Source of the DNA: Bryopsis sp. KO-2023
Taxonomy: Eukaryota > Chlorophyta > Ulvophyceae > Bryopsidales > Bryopsidaceae
NCBI GenBank assembly: GCA_030272585.1
Contig: BSYQ01000012.1
Span: forward strand, 3,410,001 to 3,474,000
Length of the DNA stretch: 64,000 nt
Reading direction: 5' to 3'
Shown: piece after piece, positions 23,125 to 33,088 of the stretch
Numbering within the stretch: position 1 is the first letter of the stretch
How the letters are laid out: every line of letters begins with the position of its first letter
Translations under genes and position numbers: made by a program
The notes under the pieces: model-generated
What the model was told of the DNA's origin: nothing
The model's input: the letters and a program-made list of their open reading frames with translations, nothing else
Database searches by the model: none

Positions 23125-25820
23125 ATGGGTGGCAAAGATCCTTCCAGGTAGGCCCAGTCGTTTCCTTTCGGTAATGGATTCGAAAAAATCGATGTTTGTG
23201 GGGTATTTTCATGGATGAATTTTATGCAGTTTTCAAAGTGTTTTCACAATTGGGAGAGACTTTTTTGGGGGAAGTTGGATGGGAAAAGAAAATGAAGTTT
23301 GTTCAAGTTGAGAATGAATTGATATTGTCTGAGCTGCTGTTTCAATCCCACCCCCCCCAAAAAAAATTAAATAAATAAAATCTTATATTATATATATATA
23401 TACATCTACAATACATCTGATATGTATAGAATTGAAAAAAAAATCTGTCAGTGATTCCAAAGTTGTTACATCGAGGCGAACCCGCCCCATGTAGCCCGTC
23501 CACTATGCAAATGAGTGATATGGGCCCTGTCAGTGATTGATGAGAAAGATCTTCTATGGACAACAGATACTCAACAAGAAAACCATAAACTGTCGCTCGG
23601 TAGCATTTGTGCTCATTTTTTTTCTTACTGTGTTTCTCAGTGAGGTGAAGGGTCAAGAAAAGGGACCTGCATGGGCAATATATCAACATGTGTTTCCTGG
23701 GAGGAAAATTTATATGAACAATAGAAAAGGGGTCGTGATTGGTGTGTCAAAATCAATACTGCTTCCCTTGCATGCTGAGGAATTGCCTCCCTATCTGGTG
23801 AGCAAAAGCAAAAAAACATACAGAATTCAGCTGGGAAAATATTTTACTTCTAATTATCTATCTATTTATTTTTGTTATACCAGAATTATGACACGTGATT
23901 AATTGTGATGATTCATCACTCTATTTTATTTCGATTTTTAATTTTTTGAATGAAGAGATTCAAGGAAATAAACAAAAGAATCTAACAAAAACACACACAC
24001 ACACAACAAATCCTGAAACCTACCTAGTTGGACTCCGAGGCAACTTTTTTTCTTTTAAGAAAAGTTTTTTTTTTTCCTTTTTGGATTTTGGGGGAAAAAA
24101 ACAAAGGTTCAATTCAGGGATGTCGAAGAGGGGGCGTTTGAGGTTGTGAACGTGAAAGATATTATGGCAAACATCTTGGATGAATTTGACGAAGGTCCCT
24201 ACACTGCATTGCCGACGCTGGAACTCCAGAAGGTAAGGATGAAAAAACGAAACATCAGCGTATTTCTGGGGGAAATTTTTTTAAACTATAAAATTATTTT
24301 GTTGGGAAAGGAAGGGAAAAACACAGGGCGTTTTGCCCCCTTTTTCCCTCTTTATTTCTGTTTGACCAAGCTTGTTCGAGTAACCCTATATGTATGGCTG
24401 TGAAGGGGTGTTCTGCGGTTATTAACCGACGCAATTGGCTGGGCAACCGAGGACCCCAGTTCGATTCCTGATGGGTACAGGCCTCATTGTCCAACCTTAG
24501 ATTTTTAACCTTGTGAATTAGCATGCAAAAAACTGCAGCACCTTTTTGTGGAAAAAAGCCGAGTCTACGGTCAAAACAGATAAACTGTGCATGTATGGAT
24601 GTGCATCTTTATTTTGAATTTGAAATCACTTGAGCTTCCGTTGCATGACTAATTTTAGAGTGAACAAAACCTATTCTGTGCTGTGTTGCTAGAGGAACTG
24701 GGAAGCTGATTTGGACAGTGAAAGTGAAAATGAAAATTGCCGCTGTATAGTAATATCCAGCGAAGAAGATGAGGATGAAGAGAACTTGCTGTGGGATGAT
24801 GGTCAGTGCAACTTGTTTTTTTTTTTTTTTGGACCCCTCTGTGAACTTGTTCTTTTTTTTTTCACCTGTTTCGTATTTGATTGCATCGGGGAGCCTCATG
24901 TTGCCTGAACAGAAAAAAAAGAAGGTGATATGGGGAAGCCCATACGACTGCCCCAAAAAACGAAACAAAACAAATAGGATTTCAGAAAGCATGATTGAAT
25001 TCCACAGGGCTCTCCCTTTGTTCGAATTCAGATGCTGCTGCATTTTTATTTTGCCTTACTTCTTTTGGATTTCTTTCACTTATTCATTCGATGATATATA
25101 TATTTGTTGAAAGAAAAAGTGTCCATCCTAAACCCTGAATATCAAATCAGCCAGTTCCATAACTGGCAAGGAATAGCACACACACACGCCCCCTTATTTA
25201 TTTTTCTTACTTTTTTTTCGATGTCCATCAGAAGCGGTCACTAAATTGAGCTCCGACGACGAGGCTTACATGCTGGGCCCTGATGGATATGCTTACAGCA
25301 AAGAGCAAGCCTTCACAGAGGGGGACATCCCGCTCGACGAATGGATCTCCATGGAATTCGATTCAGACACCGAATGGGAGGTGGAATCGATCGTTCGGCA
25401 CCGGAGGGATTCCCGAGGACATATGGAGTATTTAGTCAAATACAAGGTAATCTTCCAGTGAATTTGCCACTCTTTGAAAGAACAGATTTTGGCATTTTTG
25501 AAATTATTTTCACCACCCGATTAGTCCTGGCCAAACTAAAATTTGATCGAATTTGGCGATTTCACTCAAAAAGTCCAGTCGGCATCCAAATAGAATTTCA
25601 ACTTTTTTTTTTAATTTTTTAAAGGAAACTAGTGGCTTGTGTTTTTTTTTCTCGGTAGGGCTTCGAACTTAACCCTGGCGATATGGAAGCTGAAGGCGAT
25701 TGGCAAACGCAAGCTGGAGTGGAATGCTGTCTTGAACTTGTCAATGAATATATGAAGGGATTGGCTGCGGCTTCCGAAAACCCATTGTGCATTTACTCCA
25801 ACAGTCTGGATATCATATGA
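23125..25820 (+). CDS. Chromodomain protein
   Basis: Six exons in phase: 23125-23147, 23641-23797, 24107-24232, 24693-24801, 25232-25446 and 25659-25820, encoding 263 aa. The C-terminal part is a chromodomain, a reader of methylated histone lysines: EWEVESIVRHRRDSRGHMEY leading to LVKYKGFELNPGDMEAEGDW and the final helix ECCLELVNEYMKGL. The aromatic cage positions are partly kept (Trp in EWEV, Tyr in YLVKYKG, Trp in GDWQ). Before it lies an acidic Ser/Glu/Asp stretch (VISSEEDEDEENLLWDD). The N-terminal 120 residues (GPAWAIYQHVFPGRKIYMNN onward) look folded and conserved but match no domain I can name. The first exon encodes only seven complete codons, so the start is less certain. Probably a nuclear chromatin factor. 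Confidence 0.8.
24390..24480 (+). repeat. Intronic tRNA-derived (SINE-like) element
   Basis: Within the third-to-fourth exon intron of the chromodomain gene, ATGGCTGTGAAGG resembles a polymerase III A box. About 60 bp downstream AGTTCGATTCC matches a B box, preceded by the tRNA-like GGCTGGGCAACCGAGGACCC. The cloverleaf is not intact, which fits a SINE or decayed tRNA rather than a functional tRNA. Confidence 0.4.
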
Positions 25821-26757
25821 GCTGTTCATATAAATATATCTATTAACTTTTTTGTTGTCATTTCTTGGGTTTGATTTTTTCAGTGGGGAGGGGAGCAGTC
25901 AGATAGAAAACATAGAGTCAAGAAATAGTTGCCACCAACCTGCATTCGACGTACATTTGTTGAGGTGAATTTAGCACAAGGAGGCGACGTCTTTTTGTTG
26001 CAAAAGCTTGCAGGGATTAGTAGGTTTTAGTTTCGACCGTAGTACATTGTATTTTTTTTTTTGCTGGAGTCTGTAGTGTTTTTTTTTTTTAATTTTGTTT
26101 TTGGGCAGCCTTTGTACTTTTCACACAGCAGAACTTTTTTGCTAAGCTCCAGCGAGAGATCACTGGGGGAAAACAAGCCAAACATGTTTCGTGAAGTGGG
26201 CAAGAAACCTCATTCTTCCCTTTAAAAACTGTCAAAAGGGATCGGCGTTCAAGATGAAAAGAGTTTTTTAGAAGGGCTCCACCCAAAAATTGACCCAAGT
26301 GGGACGGCATTTTCAACTTCTCAGTAGCTGCCAACAGAAACAGAGAATGTGTCGACAAAAATCCAGGTTAAAAGAAAACCAGAATCGCACAAAAGCAAAA
26401 AAGAGAAAACACCAGTTCATCGAAATCCCAGCGGGTGGATGCTTTGCTCCACCCCTCTCCATTATCCTAATACATATATCGTGAATCCAGAAAAATATCC
26501 CCCGCCCCGGGCAGCCTTTCCAAAAGTTAAAAACTTTCTAGATACCTCAAAACTTGGTTCATCAATTTCCCCCAAACATTTCTTCAAATCACCCTCCCTC
26601 CCTCCAACTTACTTTTCTTTTCTTAAAAGAAGGTTTTTTCCAGGTTTTCAAAAAACCACCCTCCATCGAAAGCACAATTCTCCTTTTTTTTCGTCCCCTT
26701 TCTTCCCATCAACTTCCCCCCTCCAAAGAAAAAAGAAAAATTCTCCCACTTGCATTA
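25821..26757. other. Intergenic, converging 3' flanks
   Basis: Between the chromodomain gene (+) and the PWWP gene (-). T- and C-rich strings, including pyrimidine-rich 26560-26750. No gene or RNA recognised. Confidence 0.5.
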
Positions 26758-29043
26758 CTACCATTGACTTGGTCCCTCCCCAGGATCAGGCCCCTTCTCC
26801 CATGCATTCAAAACGTTAAAGAGGTCACTCCCTTGTTCAACATCCTTTCCATCCACTTTCACTCGAGGGTCAGTCATGAACACCGGATTATCAGCCATCA
26901 CAGGAAAAGGAAGGGAGTGGGCAGCCCCCCCCATCTGAGGAGGAGCTGGTGGTGGTTGGACTTGCATCATATCACCTCCAGGGACCACCTGGGGTGGCGT
27001 TGGGCCCACAGACGGATTAGTAACCACCCAGCTCATTGGACTGACATTTTGGGCCATAGGGATGGTCTGAATTTGAGGATTTGAGTAATGGGACGCCCCT
27101 CCTGTTGGCAGGTAGTGCGCTACTGGGGCCGAGATGGTGTTTGGATTGCTGGGGTGATCTTGGGGGTCCATATTTGTTTGAGTTCCCATGACTGCCGTGG
27201 GGATGATGTAGTTTGCTGCCGGCAGCCCACCCCCTCCTCCAGTGTTTCGCCTTTCTGGTTTGTTATCAGAGCCCTCTCTAGAGTTGTTTTTGGTACCCCC
27301 AGGTACATAGCCAGAAGTTGCGGTGAAGATGCTGCCCTCAGCCATGTGGAAAAACTGGGGACCCCTTTCCACGAAGTAATCGACGCCCTCTTTGGCCACC
27401 TCGGCCGACGGGAATATCACCGTCATTTTGTGCTCCTTGGTTTTCGGGAACAGCCTCTCCATGGGCAGCCCCGGATATCGCTTGTTCAAAAACAGGTGGA
27501 CCTGAGGGATGCTGGGAAAATCGACGTCTTGTGGGAATTGCACGTGAACCACCGCTCTCTCCGCCCTCTGAGGTTCGCCCGAATAATTCTTCAACCGCGG
27601 CTTCTTCGTCGATGCGCCACCCTCCCCTGCTCCGACTAGGGAGCTTTTCCTCTTGCCACCCGCGGTTGAGTTTCTCTTGGCGGTGCCCTCCTTCTTGACA
27701 TTCGATTTCCTCGCTTTGGTAATTTTCTTCTCGCTGGGCACATCAGATGCGCGTTTCCGGCTCTGTCTCGGCTTTTTTGGGGTGACCGCACTCGCGTTCT
27801 CGCCGGTCTCCGCGAGGCTACTCTTCCGAGGGCCACCGCCGCGGGTTTTGAACAGTTTCTGGCGACAGCGAATCAACGCGATTTCAGGGACCTCCCATCG
27901 CATCACCCCTCCTTGGTCGGGGTCCGCCACCCCGTCTTCCTTCTTCTCCAAGCCACGCCCCAACGGATCTCGTCCCAGCTCCAGAGCCCAGTTCCTCACT
28001 TCCTCCGGCGTGCACGTGATTTCTATATCGTCGAAATGCTCTGGCAACTCGAATTTCACCCTATCGTCCACCTTTCTCCTGGCCCTTTTCTTCTTACGGG
28101 CCTTATATTTACGCCCCACTTTTTCCGGTGGGATGTTCTCCGCCACCTTCTTCTTCGCGGTTCTCGACGCGGATTGCCTCACGCTCCTCCGTCTTCTGGG
28201 TTTCGAGGGGGGGGGCTCATCGTCCTCGGGGTCGAAGTTATAAACGTCAACATCGCCGCCTCCAGCATCCCCGGACCCGTCCGAGTCGACCGCCATTCGA
28301 TTCCCACCCGCTTCAGGCTGGTTCTCCGCCCCTTCTTTGTCGTCAGGGACGTACTCCTCATCGTCGACATCTTGCCTCTTTTTCGCTTTCCCACGGCGCT
28401 TTTTCCCCCGTCCATCTTTCCCGCCCCCCTCCTCATCGTCGTCGCCCCCCGTCCTTATCGAGCACGAGTACGACCACATTTCGTTGAGCGCCGCGTCCAA
28501 CGTGGCGTCTTCCAACTCCATCACCCCCAGAGGATCTTGCGCCAAAGCCCTGGCCCACTCCATCATCACTCCCTTCGGACAGTTTTTAACTTCGCTGACT
28601 CTAGGCACGAACGCCACCGGCTCCTCACTTTCTTCATCGACTTTCTCCTCCTCCGAAAACGCCCCCGGCTCCAAAAAATCCAGCGGCTGGTGGTTCGTCA
28701 CGGGCTCCTCGCCGTTCCTCCGATCGAACACCTCCTTCCCTTCCTCCACCGCAGCCTTGAAAGCCTTTTTCGAGCGGCTGGTGGCGACCTGCTTGGAGTT
28801 CTGCTCGTAAAACGCCCCGAAGTCGAGGATGACGTCGTTGTAAAACCAGCCGTAACTCGCGTCCCCGAAGAACGAAACCAGCGTCATGTTGGGCTGCTCG
28901 CCTTTCTTCACTTTCTTGCTGGCGTACTTGGGATCCATCACCTGACCGGGCCACGAAGGATAGCCTTGAACACGGACCCAAACCAAATCTCCCGGATGCC
29001 ACAAGGTCTCGGGCACCGCTTCCTCTACCTCCAACTCGCTCAT
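26758..29043 (-). CDS. PWWP-domain chromatin protein with RRM-like module
   Basis: Single-exon gene of 761 aa from the ATG at 29043. The frame stays open upstream, but that part has a different composition, and MSELEVEEAVPE leads straight into the first domain. Residues 15-110 form a PWWP domain (WHPGDLVWVRVQGYPSWPGQ; VSFFGDASYGWF), which binds methylated histone H3 and DNA. An unusual motif occurs twice, WARALAQDPLG at 163 and WALELGRDPLG at 352. Between are acidic stretches and several basic clusters (KPRRRRSVRQ, RKYKARKKKRARRK) that can serve as nuclear signals or DNA contacts. Residues about 494-570 resemble the RRM-like domain of plant PDP proteins (VHVQFPQDVDFPSIPQVHLF). The C-terminus is Pro/Gly/Asn rich and disordered. 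The domain order is like plant PWWP proteins that work with Polycomb complexes. Lack of introns is odd beside its intron-rich neighbours. Confidence 0.85.
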   Translation of the reverse strand: MSELEVEEAVPETLWHPGDLVWVRVQGYPSWPGQVMDPKYASKKVKKGEQPNMTLVSFFGDASYGWFYNDVILDFGAFYEQNSKQVATSRSKKAFKAAVEEGKEVFDRRNGEEPVTNHQPLDFLEPGAFSEEEKVDEESEEPVAFVPRVSEVKNCPKGVMMEWARALAQDPLGVMELEDATLDAALNEMWSYSCSIRTGGDDDEEGGGKDGRGKKRRGKAKKRQDVDDEEYVPDDKEGAENQPEAGGNRMAVDSDGSGDAGGGDVDVYNFDPEDDEPPPSKPRRRRSVRQSASRTAKKKVAENIPPEKVGRKYKARKKKRARRKVDDRVKFELPEHFDDIEITCTPEEVRNWALELGRDPLGRGLEKKEDGVADPDQGGVMRWEVPEIALIRCRQKLFKTRGGGPRKSSLAETGENASAVTPKKPRQSRKRASDVPSEKKITKARKSNVKKEGTAKRNSTAGGKRKSSLVGAGEGGASTKKPRLKNYSGEPQRAERAVVHVQFPQDVDFPSIPQVHLFLNKRYPGLPMERLFPKTKEHKMTVIFPSAEVAKEGVDYFVERGPQFFHMAEGSIFTATSGYVPGGTKNNSREGSDNKPERRNTGGGGGLPAANYIIPTAVMGTQTNMDPQDHPSNPNTISAPVAHYLPTGGASHYSNPQIQTIPMAQNVSPMSWVVTNPSVGPTPPQVVPGGDMMQVQPPPAPPQMGGAAHSLPFPVMADNPVFMTDPRVKVDGKDVEQGSDLFNVLNAWEKGPDPGEGPSQW

Positions 29044-30016
29044 GTTTTTCACCGAACCTCTAGTTCTTTCTTTTTCCTCAACGAAAGGTTTTTTGCCTAT
29101 TCTTTCCTCCACAAAGCTGGAAAAAACCTTCGAGACGCCAGTTTTTTGGTTTGGAACTCGAATTGACCTGCGCAGTTTCATGGTGGACCACATCGTAACC
29201 GTCAAAGAATTGAACCAACATGAGACTGTCCTATGACTGACTGGGCCGTAGTTCAGGCTAAATCGCTGCAATTGAATTTTGCTGAGTCCGTTGCATTCGC
29301 TGGTGCCAATCCAGGGCATGTTGAGCTGGAACAGTCGAGTAGGTTCAAATTTCCTAGGCTTTTTAAGCTGCTTTTTAAGAGACAGGCAAGGAGCACTCTT
29401 TCCAAAGGGAGAAAACAAGCACTTGGGGACAAGGGTGGATAATGACATGGGCACTGTATTCAACAAGGGCTGGCCAAGAGTGAATGGAGGATTCTGTATC
29501 TGTGTGTTCACTCGCCAACACAGAGAAACATATAGTCACCCCCCCCTTCTTTTAAACCATGCACGACTTCTTTAAAAAAAATATTCTTTTCAGCTTAAAT
29601 CTTCAATCTTCACATAAATCAATCCCAAAATAAAGAATGAATAATCCGAGCAAGCAAAACACCTGCCTATCCTCTAACCAAAACAGCCAGAAAGACAAAC
29701 CCTGCTTTCCTTTCGGATTCTATTGGATAATTTTCTTCACCACCGTCCCTGTTTTCTTTCTTCTCCCCAAACCCCTCCCTGCTTTTGTCCCTTTTTAATT
29801 TTTTTTTCTTTTTTTTTTTTTTAAAACAAAAAAAAAAAAGAAATTCGTCACACAACAATCAAGAAGAATCAACCACAATTTCGACCCACCCAAATCCCAA
29901 AAAGCAACAAATAAGAATCAACGCACTCACGGAATGAGAATTTCATACGGAAAGCAACTGAGGATTCTTTTTTTTTCTCTTCTCTCTAGTATTTTTTTTT
30001 TTCCAAAGTCGTTTTT
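29044..30016. other. 5' flank of PWWP gene and 3' flank of plastid protein gene
   Basis: The first 470 bp continue an open frame of the PWWP gene on the minus strand but probably represent its 5' leader. The rest is AT-rich with long T runs near 29800. No gene recognised. Confidence 0.4.
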
Positions 30017-32899
30017 TTAGGTTTGGCTGATTCGATAGGCGACGACCAGAACCACGGTCCAGAAGCCTACGGTGATCAAAACATTGGTGGCGCCTTGAGT
30101 TCCCATCGACAGTTTTTCCCTCAAAGCTTTGAAAGTTGCGAAAGTCGTGCTGCCGATCCAGGTAACTCCAAGAAGAACGATAGCAACCTATCACACACAA
30201 CAAAAAAGTTGCTTTTTTTTTCAAGCTCAAATGAACTGGTATTAAAAAAACACGAACATTTTAAAAAAATAAACGACGATTCCAGTAAGTTAATTAATTT
30301 ACCTGTCAGCCACTGAGGTTATTTTCTGGTGCTATTTTTAGTGTGTGATTTTTCCGGGGTGGGGAAGAGGGAATATGAAGAAGAACAAAAAGTAAGAAGG
30401 AAAGGAAACACCAGTCCACAGTGGAGAAATCACACATACATGACTGCATTTTCAATTAGTCAGCCCACCCACCTCGAAGAGAAGCTTGGTTTTATCGTCC
30501 ATTGCGGTGTTCAGGACATCTTGATTGATGATCCCTTCGCTCAGGTCGAAAACGTTGCTCAGCAGGATCGCGCCGAAGGAGCCCACCCCAGCCACCAAAG
30601 TGGCAATCACAATTGGGGACCACTGACGACTCTGGCTAGGGTCGATGAACTCAATTTCCCCCTTTTCCACAAACTGCTTGACGCCCTTCTCTCCACCAGC
30701 GAATCCACCGGCCAGATCACCTGCAAAATTTTTGAGAACCTTACTAGGGAAAAAAAAGGAGGGAGGAAAGAATGATGTTGTGGGGACAATGTTGCTCCTG
30801 TGGCAAAAGCAGCGCCAGGGCTGGTTTTGATGTGAGTGAATGGATGTATGTTCTCAGTGCAGGAAAATATATAATGACAAAATATTATTTTTCGAAACCA
30901 GATTCTGCGTTGCATGGCTGCTAGCGAGAAAAATGGTGGGAAGAAAGCTTCGTTCAAAAAAAAAAAGAAAAAAAAGATGAGGGGTCACCCACCGATGACA
31001 TAGTTGTCCTTGCTCTGCAACGAAACAAAACTGGGGAGTGTTAAATTGAATTTAAAAAAATCAAAAGGGAAATCAATGAGAAATACAGGGATCTGGGAAA
31101 AAGATGCATCTTAAAATCAGTGAAGGGCTGTACTTGCTTCCCACAATGTAGCTATCAAAACATTACCACTGTTGCATATGAATTTTTGTGTGAATATGTG
31201 AAAATTTCCAAGAATAATTAACACGAAAAAATATAGGTATTTTCAGAACAGCCATGCAAAAATTCAGGTTCCTTAGTTGATTATTTTGTAGAGCCCATAT
31301 TACCCATTCCTGGCTTTCAGCCTCGATGTAATAAATTTATATGAAAAAAAAAGAATCAGAATCTGTGATGAGAACCTACTGGATATTTTTTCGCATCATC
31401 CACAATGAACTTTCCCATGGCACCTTCTTTCCTGGCCATGAGGTCATCCATTGATCTATCAAACGGTGGGCAAAAAAAAGTTAATTAAAAAAAAAAAAGG
31501 TTAGTTTTTGATAAAATTCGACCTCATATGTCTTTGATTTTACCACACAATGCTACACTTTGGACACCTTCTTGTCTTTTCCTTGATTCAAGTTTGAGTT
31601 TGATTCACAGACCCCCCCCCCCCCAAAAAAAAAAGAGGGGAGAATATACGTCAAATGTACATGTGCGTTTCTCACCCGGGGGAAAATCCGACGTAAAGGG
31701 TATCTGCTCCCTCGCCCATTTTCTTGGCAACCACATCTTTTCCAGCGAACGTCGTTTTCACACCGTCCGCTGCTTTTTTGGATTTCGATGATTTGGTCGA
31801 TGGAACATCTTCCGGTCCATTCTAAACAAACAAAAACCCCACACACTTTCTAAACCTCTCTCTTTTAGTATGGAAAACTAGAAAACTCCACTTCTCACTG
31901 GTTTTTCGGTATTTCATCTGGTCATTATTTTTTTTTAAATGAATAAAATTGTATCACCCGTGGAATGAATCAAGGGAACTGTTGTGTTTTTTTTTCCGTC
32001 TGAAACCAAACCGCAACTGGTGCTGGTTACCACTCCAACCCATCTTAATTTCATCCAGATTATTTCCACAAACGAGTTCACCATAAACCTTGGCAGTTCT
32101 TTGGAAACTGTTCCACCATTTTACTGTCAAGCCAAACAATTAATTACAACTAATTCAGCAAGCATATTTGCTTATTCTGCAGCAAACTGGAAGTGGGGGA
32201 AAATCAAGAAAAGAGTGTACGGACCTCTGCAGTGAATGCTTTGAGACCGATTTCCCCGCCAGCCCAACCACCGCTGATTCCTTGCAGCAAATCCCCGGCA
32301 TTTTCCTTTTTGGGGTATTTCTTGGCATCATCCATGACATACTTGCCCTTTCCGATGTAAATTCTGTCCTTTCCATTAGAGGATTGGGTGCTGGCAGAAA
32401 CCTGCAAAATCGTTTAAAGAAAAACACTTCAGAAAATAAAAATGAAATTACAGGAAGTCAACTTTCGCAAAATATTTAAAAAAGCACTTTTAAAAAGCAC
32501 GCGGGTAATCCAGGACTGAAAACGATTATCCTAAAAACAAAATATGCAGCGCTTCCAAACGTCGAATTCTTTCGTTTTCAGGATTTCCATTTCAAGATGA
32601 GCACCAGGCACTCGCCAAAATGAGTCGGCCTCGAACAACTTTCCTCACACCAAAAGTTCCACCAAAAAAGCACAGCTTTTCTTTTTCAAAACTGAAAAGC
32701 GCGTTGGGATGACTCAGAAAACGGAGGCACCCTTCACAGCTGTGGACGGATCCAGCGACAGCTCTCGTTCAAAGCAGTGGAACTTTACCCTGGGGACGGC
32801 CGATTTTCTGGATTGTCGGCGAGGAACGGAGAAGGCGAGTTTCGGCAATTGGGTAGTTCCCGGAAGAATCACCGAACCAGACAGAACGCTGCGCTCCAT
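30017..32899 (-). CDS. Plastid-targeted membrane protein with repeated GGxAGGE motif
   Basis: Seven exons in phase: 32789-32899, 32225-32401, 31676-31821, 31380-31455, 30993-31014, 30473-30720 and 30017-30187, giving 316 aa. The first exon is a typical chloroplast transit peptide, rich in Ser, Arg and Val and poor in acids (MERSVLSGSVILPGTTQLPK). Two related modules follow: KYVMDDAKKYP with GGWAGGEIGLKAF, and KFIVDDAKKYP with GGFAGGEKGVKQF. Then come three predicted membrane helices (WSPIVIATLVAGVGSFGAIL; VAIVLLGVTWIGSTTFATF; VLITVGFWTVVLVVAYRI) and a short tail. It most likely sits in the thylakoid or inner envelope. I do not recognise a named family; the repeated module suggests an internal duplication. 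The start exon is chosen because it alone gives a transit peptide and phase 0 joining. The 22-bp exon is confirmed by phase on both sides. Confidence 0.8.
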
Positions 32900-33088
32900 T
32901 CTTTTTTTCGAATACCGAAAGCGACCGGAAAGAAACACACCGACACGTGACGTCGCGAGGCGGCTGGAATCGAAACGAAAAAAAAGTTTTTCAACTCGGG
33001 GTTGGGTGGACGCGCGCAAGCGACAATCGAATTCGAATCGAGGAGGTGGGAAACGGCGATCCGGACAGCGAGCGATTCGCGTTTTCCT
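32900..33088. promoter_or_regulatory. CpG-rich divergent promoter between two plastid-protein genes
   Basis: The start codons of the minus-strand plastid membrane protein and the plus-strand chlorophyll b reductase are about 190 bp apart. The segment and its flanks (32740-33640) are visibly CpG-richer than the window average. Shared regulation of two photosynthesis-related genes is plausible but inferred. Confidence 0.5.

Noticed and set aside
29044..29511. N-terminal extension of the PWWP protein by 156 codons
   Set aside because: The frame is open but reads like untranslated DNA, and the protein starting at MSELEVEE leads directly into the PWWP domain.
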